Source of the DNA: Yeosuana marina
GTDB taxonomy: Bacteria; Bacteroidota; Bacteroidia; Flavobacteriales; Flavobacteriaceae
Assembly: GCF_011762485.1 (NCBI RefSeq)
Contig: NZ_JAAKGI010000003.1
Coordinates: 496,001 to 560,000 of the forward strand
DNA length: 64,000 nucleotides
Direction: 5' to 3'
The notes under the pieces were generated by a model that was not told where the DNA came from, did not search any database, and saw only the letters and a program-made list of their open reading frames with translations. The position numbers were made by a program, and so were the translations under genes. Below, piece by piece: positions 34,552-42,103 of the stretch; position 1 is the stretch's first letter, and each line of letters begins with the position of its first letter.

Positions 34552-35054
34552 TTAGTTTTTTTACTAAAAATAATAGTTACCAATACGCTTAGTATAATAG
34601 TAAATATACTTGAGAATAACGTTTTTTGTAGCAATAAAATTATTTTAGAAATGTTAAAGATTTCTAATGAAAATAGAATAAAGTGATGGATGAAAGTTAG
34701 TATGGTGATATACAACAATTTTGAAGCAAAATCTACAGTATCAAATTTAATGGTTTGATATTCGTAAACGGTACCAAAGGTAAACTTTAATACCATGGGT
34801 CTTAAGTAAGCTATGGTAACACATGCGGCTGCATGAATACCACCAGAATCTAAAAACAAATCAATAGTTAATCCTAACAAAAAACTTAACAGAATAAATG
34901 ACATTCTGTTATTCTTAGCGGGATATAATAAAATAAATAAGATATAAATATAGGGGTTTATATACCCCATAAAATTAATGTGGTTTAAAACTAATACTTG
35001 AACTAACACGAGTAAAATAAAGCGCGTAATATTTGAATACAGAGAATTATTCAT
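34548..35054 (-). CDS. mreD: Rod-shape determining protein MreD
   Basis: A 168-residue membrane protein with about five hydrophobic segments, part of the MreBCD-PBP2-RodA elongasome. Sequence identity within this family is low; the call rests on size, the segment FLLGLTIDLFLDSGGIHAAAC near 57-77 typical for MreD, and position between mreC (8-base overlap) and PBP2 (4-base overlap). Confidence 0.9.
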   Translation of the reverse strand: MNNSLYSNITRFILLVLVQVLVLNHINFMGYINPYIYILFILLYPAKNNRMSFILLSFLLGLTIDLFLDSGGIHAAACVTIAYLRPMVLKFTFGTVYEYQTIKFDTVDFASKLLYITILTFIHHFILFSLEIFNISKIILLLQKTLFSSIFTIILSVLVTIIFSKKTK

Positions 35055-35871
35055 TACTAACGTTTTTTAAAAGGTTAGTAATTTCTAAAACATCTTTGTT
35101 TTCAATAATATATACATGCTCAATATTAGTCATGTCGTTAAACAATTTAATGTTTATTTCGTAATAGTTCCTAGTGATATCTAGTTTGAAGTCATGAATA
35201 GTGCCTACGGGAATTCCTTTTGGAAAAATTGATGATATGCCCGATGTTACAATCGTATCTCCTATTTTAACAGGTGCAATTTTAGGAATATCAATCAATT
35301 GAGCGAAATAAGGCGATTTACCATTCCATGTTAAAGAACCATAATGATTGGTTTTTTTTAGTTGCGCACTTATTTTGCTAGTCGTGTTTAAAATAGAAAT
35401 GATAGTTGAGTAATTTTTACTTGTATTATCAATAATGCCTACAATACCTTTAGTTGTGATAACTCCAAAATCTTCTTTAATGCTGTCTTTAGATCCTTTG
35501 TTTAAAAGTAATACGTTCTTTGAAGATGAATAATTGTTTCGTATAACACTGGCTGTTTCAAAATGATACGGACTATTCAATAGTGAACTATCTAACTGGA
35601 TAGAATCATTTTTTTCTGCAGAATTATATAAAAGTGATTTTAATCTATTGTTTTCTTCGGTTAAAAGTTCATTTTGAGTTTTTAAATCAAGATAGGTACT
35701 AATATCATTTACAGAATTGTAGATGCCCCCTGTTAAAAAGTTAGCAGAGTTAATAAACTTACTTTTATGATAAGAGTGTGTTTGAATAGTAAACGTCAAA
35801 GAAATAGAAAATAGCAACAAGAACAACAAAAACGTTTTGTTGCGTATTATAAAATTTACAATCTGTTGCAT
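35047..35871 (-). CDS. mreC: Rod-shape determining protein MreC
   Basis: A 274-residue bitopic protein: one N-terminal membrane segment (about 12-30), a coiled coil (about 55-78, LDLKTQNELLTEENNRLKSL) and a periplasmic beta domain (about 100-265). The beta domain includes GSKDSIKEDFGVITTKGIVG and VTSGISSIFPKGIPVG. It organises PBP2 and RodA at the wall synthesis site. It lies 15 bases after mreB and overlaps mreD. Confidence 0.94.
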   Translation of the reverse strand: MQQIVNFIIRNKTFLLFLLLFSISLTFTIQTHSYHKSKFINSANFLTGGIYNSVNDISTYLDLKTQNELLTEENNRLKSLLYNSAEKNDSIQLDSSLLNSPYHFETASVIRNNYSSSKNVLLLNKGSKDSIKEDFGVITTKGIVGIIDNTSKNYSTIISILNTTSKISAQLKKTNHYGSLTWNGKSPYFAQLIDIPKIAPVKIGDTIVTSGISSIFPKGIPVGTIHDFKLDITRNYYEINIKLFNDMTNIEHVYIIENKDVLEITNLLKNVSNE

Positions 35872-35886
35872 GTTTAATCAGTATGA

Positions 35887-36915
35887 CTATTTAATCAATA
35901 CGCTTTTGTATTTAAGTAAATTTTTAAGTGTTATGCCAGTCCCTCTAACTACAGCTCGTAAGGGGTCTTCAGCAATATAAACAGGAAGGTCTGTTTTTTG
36001 AGATAAGCGTTTATCTAAACCTCTAAGCATGGAGCCTCCACCTGCTAAATAAATACCTGTATTATAAATATCTGCAGCTAGTTCTGGAGGGGTTTGAGAT
36101 AGTGTTTCCATAACAGCATCTTCAATCCTTAAAATAGATTTATCTAAAGCTTTAGCAATCTCTCTATAGGATATTTGAACTTGTTTAGGTTTTCCTGTCA
36201 ACAAATCACGACCTTGAACACTCATGTCTTCTGGAGGTAATTCTAAATCTTCAGTAGCGGCACCAATTTGAATTTTAATTTTTTCAGCAGTACGCTCCCC
36301 TACATATAAGTTGTGTTGCGTACGCATATAATATACGATATCATTGGTGAACACATCACCTGCAATTTTTACGGACTTATCACAAACAATTCCTCCTAAA
36401 GCAATCACAGCTATTTCGGTTGTACCACCACCTATATCTACAACCATATTTCCTTTAGGTTGCATAATATCAACGCCAATACCAATAGCCGCAGCCATGG
36501 GTTCGTGAATTAAATAAACTTCTTTACCGTTAACACGTTCGCAAGATTCTTTTACAGCACGCATTTCCACTTCGGTAATTCCGGAAGGAATACAAACAAC
36601 CATTCTAAGTGCAGGAGTAAAAAACTTCTTTTTTAATGCAGGAATATTTTTAATGAACAAACTAATCATCTGTTCAGATGCATCAAAGTCTGCAATAACT
36701 CCATCTTTCAATGGTCTTACAGTTTTAATATTTTCGTGTGTTTTACCTTGCATTAAGCTGGCTTCCTGGCCAACAGCAATTATTTTACCAGAAATTCTAT
36801 CACGTGCCACAATAGAAGGGCTATCGACCACAACTTTGTCATTATGAATAATTAGGGTGTTTGCAGTACCTAAGTCTATTGCAATCTCTTCGGTCAAGAA
36901 GTCAAAAAAGCCCAT
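35887..36915 (-). CDS. mreB: Rod-shape determining protein MreB (bacterial actin)
   Basis: A 342-residue actin-like ATPase that forms membrane-bound filaments and guides elongation. Phosphate 1 loop DLGTANTL is at 15-22; the phosphate 2 region DIGGGTTEIAVI lies near 160; the adenosine motif AGGGSMLRGL lies near 288. Length is normal. It is first of the mreB-mreC-mreD-PBP2-rodA run, with 87 bases separating it from purH upstream. A TACATTTA string in that gap is one base off the -7 consensus. Confidence 0.96.
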   Translation of the reverse strand: MGFFDFLTEEIAIDLGTANTLIIHNDKVVVDSPSIVARDRISGKIIAVGQEASLMQGKTHENIKTVRPLKDGVIADFDASEQMISLFIKNIPALKKKFFTPALRMVVCIPSGITEVEMRAVKESCERVNGKEVYLIHEPMAAAIGIGVDIMQPKGNMVVDIGGGTTEIAVIALGGIVCDKSVKIAGDVFTNDIVYYMRTQHNLYVGERTAEKIKIQIGAATEDLELPPEDMSVQGRDLLTGKPKQVQISYREIAKALDKSILRIEDAVMETLSQTPPELAADIYNTGIYLAGGGSMLRGLDKRLSQKTDLPVYIAEDPLRAVVRGTGITLKNLLKYKSVLIK

Positions 36916-37002
36916 GTGCTATAACTAATTTTAAAGGTTTGTAACAAATGTTGTAAATGTAATAAAAGTTTAAAAGAAATAATATAATCTGTAATTTTAT
37001 TA

Positions 37003-38535
37003 TTAATGCTTGAAATGACGGGTTCCAGTTAGTACCATAGCCACATTATTTTCATTACAATAATCAATACTTAATTGGTCTTTTATGGAGCCTCCTGGTT
37101 GAATAACAGAACTTATTCCTGCATGTTTTGCTATTTCTACACAATCAGGAAAAGGAAAAAATGCATCACTAGCCATAGCAGACCCTTTTAAATCAAAATT
37201 AAAAGTTTGTGCTTTATGGATAGCTTGGTTTAAGGCATCAACACGACTTGTTTGCCCTGTTCCGCTAGCTAATAGCTGTTTGTTTTTAGCCAAAACAATA
37301 GTATTAGATTTAGTGTGTTTGCAAATTTTAGAGGCAAAGATTAAATCTTCTAATTCTTCTTGTTTTGGCTTACTATTGGTCACATAAGTTAAACCTTCAA
37401 TAGTATCTGTTATGTTATTTCTGTCTTGAAGCAAAATACCATTTAAACAACTTCTAACATTCATTTTTGGCATCTCTACATCATGAAGTATTAAAAGAAT
37501 TCTGTTTTTCTTACCTTTTAAAATATCTAAGGCTTGTGAAGAAAAAGAAGGGGCAATAACTACCTCGCAAAATAAGCCATGAATTTCTTCTGCAGTTGCT
37601 TTATCAATTTCAGAATTGCTAATTAAAACACCCCCAAAAGCAGACACAGGGTCACCAGCAAGTGCATCTAAATAAGCTTGATGTAGTGTGTCGCGTTGTG
37701 CTAAACCACAAGCATTATTGTGTTTTAAGATAGCAAATGTAGGCGCATCATTTTTAAATTCTGACATCAAATTTACTGCCGCGTCAACATCTAATAAATT
37801 ATTGTAACTCAGCTCTTTTCCGTGAAGTTTTGTGAAAATATCATCAAAGTTTCCAAAGAAAAATCCTCGTTGATGTGGGTTTTCACCGTAGCGTAATACT
37901 TTACCTTTAGTTTCGCTAATTTTTAAAGCAGCCTCATCGTGGTTTTTGTTGAAGTAATTAAAAATAGCGGTATCGTAATGTGATGATACATTAAAAGCTT
38001 TACCAGCAAAACGTCTTCTGTTTTCTTCAGAAATGCTTCCGTTGTTTTCAGAAATTAACTCTAAAAACTCAGCATAATCATCAACAGATGATACACAAAT
38101 TACATCGGCATAATTTTTAGCAGCAGCTCGAATTAAAGAAATACCACCTATGTCAATTTTTTCAATAATATCTTGTTCATTAGCTCCAGAAGCAACGGTT
38201 TTTTCAAATGGGTATAAATCAACAATGACAACATCAATTTGTGGAATATCAAATTCCGCTAATTCAGCAACATCACTATCGTTGTTTTGTCTATTTAAAA
38301 TTCCTCCAAACACCTTGGGGTGTAATGTTTTTACACGACCACCCAGAATAGATGGGTAGGAGGTAACATCTTCAACAGGAATAACTCCGATGCCTAAATC
38401 ATTAATAAATTTTTGGGTTCCACCAGTAGAATACATGGTGACACCTTGTTCGTTTAACTTTTTTACAATCGGTTCTAATCCATCTTTGCTAAATACAGAT
38501 ATTAGCGCAGATTTAATAGTTTTTTCGTTACTCAT
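37003..38535 (-). CDS. purH: Bifunctional AICAR transformylase / IMP cyclohydrolase PurH
   Basis: Catalyses the last two steps of IMP synthesis. The N-terminal part (about 1-200) is the IMP cyclohydrolase (MGS-like fold; YSTGGTQKFI near 34, GGISLIRAAAKNY near 129). The rest is the AICAR formyltransferase (KHNNACGLAQ near 272, SDAFFPFPDC near 458, QPGGSIKDQ near 481). Length 510 is normal. It lies upstream of mreB in the same direction, without a terminator between them, so read-through into the shape operon is possible. Confidence 0.96.
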   Translation of the reverse strand: MSNEKTIKSALISVFSKDGLEPIVKKLNEQGVTMYSTGGTQKFINDLGIGVIPVEDVTSYPSILGGRVKTLHPKVFGGILNRQNNDSDVAELAEFDIPQIDVVIVDLYPFEKTVASGANEQDIIEKIDIGGISLIRAAAKNYADVICVSSVDDYAEFLELISENNGSISEENRRRFAGKAFNVSSHYDTAIFNYFNKNHDEAALKISETKGKVLRYGENPHQRGFFFGNFDDIFTKLHGKELSYNNLLDVDAAVNLMSEFKNDAPTFAILKHNNACGLAQRDTLHQAYLDALAGDPVSAFGGVLISNSEIDKATAEEIHGLFCEVVIAPSFSSQALDILKGKKNRILLILHDVEMPKMNVRSCLNGILLQDRNNITDTIEGLTYVTNSKPKQEELEDLIFASKICKHTKSNTIVLAKNKQLLASGTGQTSRVDALNQAIHKAQTFNFDLKGSAMASDAFFPFPDCVEIAKHAGISSVIQPGGSIKDQLSIDYCNENNVAMVLTGTRHFKH

Positions 38536-38755
38536 TTTTAGTTGTGGTGTTTAAATTTTTGTTGCAAATGGTATAAGATTTTTTAAAATTCTATTGGTGT
38601 TAATATTTTGATGTGTAGATTTTTAAAATGCAAAAGTAATTATTTAAAGCAAAATAATATAGTAGACATACGTTTTGTTTTCATTTTTTTGTAACTAATA
38701 TTTTATTAAAACGTCTTACCTTTATCACATTACTTTAGTTTAGAAAAATAAATTT

Positions 38756-40006
38756 ATGCTTGTTTACTTACGTCTTTTTAAAGAAAGTTTTTCGTTTGCT
38801 GTTAATGCTTTAAGAAACAATAAGTTACGAACATTTCTGTCGTTAATTGGTGTTACAGTAGGTATATTTTCAATTATCGCTGTGTTAGCTGCTGTAGATT
38901 CTTTAGATAGAAGCATTAAAGGGCAACTATCTGGCATAGACAAAAACACGATGTACATAACAAGGTTTTCCTTTGGTCCAACAAGTGTTCCAAGATGGGT
39001 GCGTGAAAATTTTCCTCAAACAGGTAGCGAAGATTACGAATTTATTAAACGAAATGTGCCCGATATAGATGCCTGTGCATTTGCCATTGTAGGGGGCGCG
39101 CAAACTATAAAATTTGAAGATAATACGGTTACAAATGTTCCTGTAACACCCGTATCTAATGAAATATACGAAATAGATAACCTAAAATTATACAAAGGAC
39201 GATTTTATAACGAAACTGAATCTAATAGCGGAGCACCCGTAATAGTACTAGGATATAATTTAGCCAACAACTTATTTGATACGGAAGAACCTGTTGGTAA
39301 AGTTATTAGGGTTTATGGCAGAAAATTAACTGTTATTGGTGTGTTAGATAAATTTGGGGGACTTAATATGGATTCGCCCGATGAAAAGGCATTTGTTCCA
39401 GCAAATTTTGCCAGACGATTTATGAATATTGGAAATAAAGGCGCTTTAACCATGATTATGATTAAACCTAAACAAGGAATTGATATTGGTGCGTTTGAAC
39501 AAGTTTTAAAACAAAAATACAGACGATTTAGAGGATTAAAGGATGGAGATATTGACAATTTTTTCATTAATAAACTGTCAGGCTTCACAGATTTAATAGA
39601 TGGGATAATAAGTTTTATGAATATGGTTGGATGGGTTATTAGCGGATTCTCTCTGTTAGTTGGAGGTTTTGGAATAGCCAATATTATGTTTGTGAGCGTT
39701 AAAGAGCGGACCAATTTGATTGGTATACAAAAAGCGATGGGCGCAAAAAACAAATTTATCTTATTTCAATTTTTGTTTGAAGCGGTTATTCTTGCTGTTA
39801 TTGGTGGTCTAGTTGGTTTAGTGTTAGTCTGGATAGGAACACTTATTGGAACCGCACTAGCGGATGATTTTGAGTTTATTTTGTCCTTTAAAAATATGGT
39901 CTTAGGATTTTTTGTGTCAACTTTAATAGGACTGATAGCGGGTATTTTACCAGCAAGTTCAGCCGCTAAACTAGACCCTGTTGAAGCTATAAGAACAGGA
40001 ATGTAA
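38756..40006 (+). CDS. MacB/FtsX-like ABC transporter permease
   Basis: A 416-residue permease: one N-terminal membrane segment (about 22-45, KLRTFLSLIGVTVGIFSIIA), a large periplasmic MacB_PCD domain (about 50-255) and three C-terminal membrane segments (FtsX domain, about 285-405), ending in the typical PASSAAKLDPVEAIRTGM. No ATPase or adaptor gene is adjacent, so its partner is encoded elsewhere. Such permeases act in export of peptides or lipoproteins or in signalling across the envelope; the substrate is unknown. Confidence 0.9.
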   Translation: MLVYLRLFKESFSFAVNALRNNKLRTFLSLIGVTVGIFSIIAVLAAVDSLDRSIKGQLSGIDKNTMYITRFSFGPTSVPRWVRENFPQTGSEDYEFIKRNVPDIDACAFAIVGGAQTIKFEDNTVTNVPVTPVSNEIYEIDNLKLYKGRFYNETESNSGAPVIVLGYNLANNLFDTEEPVGKVIRVYGRKLTVIGVLDKFGGLNMDSPDEKAFVPANFARRFMNIGNKGALTMIMIKPKQGIDIGAFEQVLKQKYRRFRGLKDGDIDNFFINKLSGFTDLIDGIISFMNMVGWVISGFSLLVGGFGIANIMFVSVKERTNLIGIQKAMGAKNKFILFQFLFEAVILAVIGGLVGLVLVWIGTLIGTALADDFEFILSFKNMVLGFFVSTLIGLIAGILPASSAAKLDPVEAIRTGM

Positions 40007-40012
40007 AATTAG

Positions 40013-40471
40013 TTACAGCATTTCTTTTGCAATCTCAGCACATACAAACTCTAAAAAACGTTCATCATCTTCGGTAAACGGATCTGGCGTATTTGAATCG
40101 ATATCAATTTGGCCAATATTATTTCTATTAACAAAGATAGGAACTACTATTTCAGCTTTAACGGTTATACTGCATGCAATATAATTATCTTGAGCACTAA
40201 CATCTGGAATTACAAAGTTTTCATTACTTATCGCTACTTGACCGCAAATGCCTTTTCCAAAGGGAATAACGGTATGGTCGGTTGGGGCACCAACATAAGG
40301 CCCTAAAATAAGTTCTTCTTTATCACCATTTCTAAAATAAAAACCAACCCAGTTGTAATAATCTATACTAGTCTCCAATAATTTACAAACATCTAAAAGA
40401 CGTTCATTTAAAGGGATTTTATTGTCAGATACAATGGATATAACTTGTGGTTTTAAAGTTTCAAAAATCAT
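40013..40471 (-). CDS. GAF-domain protein, free methionine-R-sulfoxide reductase-like
   Basis: A 152-residue single GAF domain of the YebR/fRMsr type, which reduces free methionine-R-sulfoxide. The typical run GKGICGQVA (Cys 76) and DNYIACSITVKAEIVVPI (Cys 100, the expected nucleophile) is present. The E. coli enzyme, as I recall it, has a third Cys about ten residues before the first of these; here that stretch reads GAPTDHTVIPFG, with no Cys. Cys 76 could serve as the resolving residue, or the activity may be altered. It is convergent with the ABC permease (six bases between). Confidence 0.82.
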   Translation of the reverse strand: MIFETLKPQVISIVSDNKIPLNERLLDVCKLLETSIDYYNWVGFYFRNGDKEELILGPYVGAPTDHTVIPFGKGICGQVAISNENFVIPDVSAQDNYIACSITVKAEIVVPIFVNRNNIGQIDIDSNTPDPFTEDDERFLEFVCAEIAKEML

Positions 40472-40552
40472 CTTTTAAAAGTTTTGGTAAAAGTATTCAA
40501 AAAGGCGTAAATTCGACAATCAATAGTTTCTTATTTTAAAGCTACTTATTTT

Positions 40553-41104
40553 TTGAAAGAACTTGTCATTAAATATAAATCGGTTATAAAGTTTATACTT
40601 ACGTTTTTGTTAGTATACATATCTTTATCTGTGGTGTATAAATTCTACTTAGATGCTTCCAAGGATTCTCTATATTATCCTGATTATATAACCAATTTGG
40701 TTGCCGTACAGAGTGCAGATTTAATTGACACAATGGGATATCATGTGCAAGTAGTACCGCATCCAGACGAGCCCTCAATGAAACTTATAATTAATAATGT
40801 ATATCTAGCAAGAATTGTTGAAGGTTGTAATTCCATTAGCGTTATCATCTTGTTTGTATCTTTTATTTTAGCGTTTTCTGGCAAGCCAAAACCAACGTTT
40901 TTATTTATTCTTTCTGGTAGTGTCATCATTTACGTTGTTAATCTTGTTCGTATTGCCGTGTTGTCTATTGGAATATATCATTACCCAGAGAAAAGTGAAA
41001 TTTTACACACAGTAGTTTTTCCAGGAATCATTTATGGAATAGTGTTTTTGCTATGGATAGTTTGGGTGAATCGATTTTCAAGCATGATTAAAAAAAATGA
41101 ATAA
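40553..41104 (+). CDS. xrtF: Exosortase family protein XrtF
   Basis: A 183-residue membrane protein with about five hydrophobic segments and the exosortase triad: Cys in VEGCNSISV near 91, Arg in NLVRIAVLSIG near 130 and His in SEILHTVVFPGIIYG near 146. Exosortases are thought to cleave C-terminal sorting signals at the inner membrane. XrtF is the short form found in Flavobacteriia together with the gene that follows (8-base overlap); its substrate is unknown. The start is TTG at 40553, since no ATG or GTG lies near the N-terminus. Confidence 0.88.
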   Translation: MKELVIKYKSVIKFILTFLLVYISLSVVYKFYLDASKDSLYYPDYITNLVAVQSADLIDTMGYHVQVVPHPDEPSMKLIINNVYLARIVEGCNSISVIILFVSFILAFSGKPKPTFLFILSGSVIIYVVNLVRIAVLSIGIYHYPEKSEILHTVVFPGIIYGIVFLLWIVWVNRFSSMIKKNE

Positions 41105-41525
41105 TAAAACTAAATACATAGTGCTTTTTGCGTTGTTTGGGTTACTAGTTTTAATCCGTGTTTTTGAGAACGAATTGTTTTATGACCCGTATTTAACGTT
41201 TTTTCAAAACGATTATTTATACATTGATAATCCCAGGCGTGAAATTTTTAAGTTAACGGCGTTTACAACGTTGAGATACGTTTTAAACACAGTTATTTCT
41301 TTAGCTATTTTGTACGTTGTTTTTAAGGACAAAAGCATCATTAAGTTTTCTGCGCTTATTTATGGAGTCTCATTTATTATTCTCATTTTAATTTATTTAT
41401 ACTTCGTTGTAAACCCAAAACAGGAGCAGTATTATTTGTTTTTTAACATGCGCCGATTTTTAATACAACCTATTATTTTATTAGTGCTACTGCCGGCTTT
41501 TTATTACTATAAATTAAAGCAATAG
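41097..41525 (+). CDS. Exosortase F system-associated membrane protein
   Basis: A 142-residue protein with about four hydrophobic segments and conserved-looking N-terminal features (RVFENELFYDPYLTFFQNDY near 24-43) followed by a C-terminal FNMRRFLIQPIILL. It matches the small partner that accompanies XrtF in Flavobacteriia. The start overlaps the xrtF stop by eight bases, so the pair is coupled. The role is unknown; it may stabilise or present substrate to XrtF. Confidence 0.85.
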   Translation: MNNKTKYIVLFALFGLLVLIRVFENELFYDPYLTFFQNDYLYIDNPRREIFKLTAFTTLRYVLNTVISLAILYVVFKDKSIIKFSALIYGVSFIILILIYLYFVVNPKQEQYYLFFNMRRFLIQPIILLVLLPAFYYYKLKQ

Positions 41526-41537
41526 ATGTTAATGTCA

Positions 41538-41549
41538 TGATAATTATCA
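41538..41549. promoter_or_regulatory. Perfect 12-base palindrome TGATAATTATCA, candidate metal-responsive operator
   Basis: TGATAA and TTATCA are exact inverted halves. The site lies 22 bases upstream of the -7 box of the copper block, where a repressor would overlap the -33 region. Its look recalls ArsR/SmtB- or Fur-type operators, but no regulator gene is nearby, so the binding protein is unknown. Confidence 0.45.
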
Positions 41550-41571
41550 CGTTATGCTAACAGAATTTTTA

Positions 41572-41579
41572 TACATTTG
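41572..41579 (+). promoter_or_regulatory. Promoter -7 element (TACATTTG) for the copper block
   Basis: TACATTTG matches TAnnTTTG exactly and ends only six bases before ATG 41586, so the first message would be leaderless or nearly so. The box also contains the TTG at 41577 that could be mistaken for a start. Confidence 0.55.
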
Positions 41580-41585
41580 TTACTT

Positions 41586-42002
41586 ATGAAAGAAGTGTTG
41601 CATAAAATAATGGCCTTTTTTATGGCGTTAGTCGTGGTATTTTCTACCATGTCTTTCACTATAAATATGCATTATTGTGGTGACACTTTAGTTGAAACAG
41701 CAATCTTTCATAAGGCAAAAGGTTGTGGTATGGAAATGCAACTACCTATAACAAAATCAGGCTGTTCCGTTGAGAAAAAAGGATGTTGCACCGATAAACA
41801 TGTAACGGTTAAAGGTCAAGATGAGCTAAACACTTCTTATGACAATTTAACGCTTCATCAGCAACAATTTGTAGCTTCATTTGTATATTCATATATTTCT
41901 CTTTTTAAAACTGTTGAAGTTGAAACCAATTCTTTTTCAGAATATCCACCACCTCTTGTTGTCAAGAGCATCTACAAACTTGACGAGACTTATTTAATTT
42001 GA
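41586..42002 (+). CDS. HYC_CC_PP family protein (copper-block small protein)
   Basis: A 138-residue protein with an N-terminal hydrophobic segment (about 5-25), then the three marks that give this Bacteroidetes family its name: HYCGD near 29, GCCTDKH near 61 and YPPPL near 117. Cys, His and Met residues (KGCGMEM) suggest metal binding in the periplasm. I chose ATG 41586 because the upstream TTG 41577 lies in the promoter box. It is the first gene of the copper block, 101 bases before the RND pump gene. The function is not established. Confidence 0.8.
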   Translation: MKEVLHKIMAFFMALVVVFSTMSFTINMHYCGDTLVETAIFHKAKGCGMEMQLPITKSGCSVEKKGCCTDKHVTVKGQDELNTSYDNLTLHQQQFVASFVYSYISLFKTVEVETNSFSEYPPPLVVKSIYKLDETYLI

Positions 42003-42103
42003 TTTTTAAGCTTTAGACGTAACATCCTTAAAACTTTTAGGGATGATTTATTGTATTCGGTGTTTTCATAATGCCAATGTCTAATAGTTACTAATCAAAT
42101 TGC

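Noticed and set aside
39313..39753. Minus-strand ORF of 146 codons inside the ABC permease gene
   Set aside because: Antisense shadow with Pro/Ile/Leu-rich sequence and no motif; the permease on the plus strand is clearly real.
40551..40555. TA-TTTTTT-G string as an xrtF promoter
   Set aside because: One T too many for TAnnTTTG, and it overlaps the only possible start codon of xrtF.
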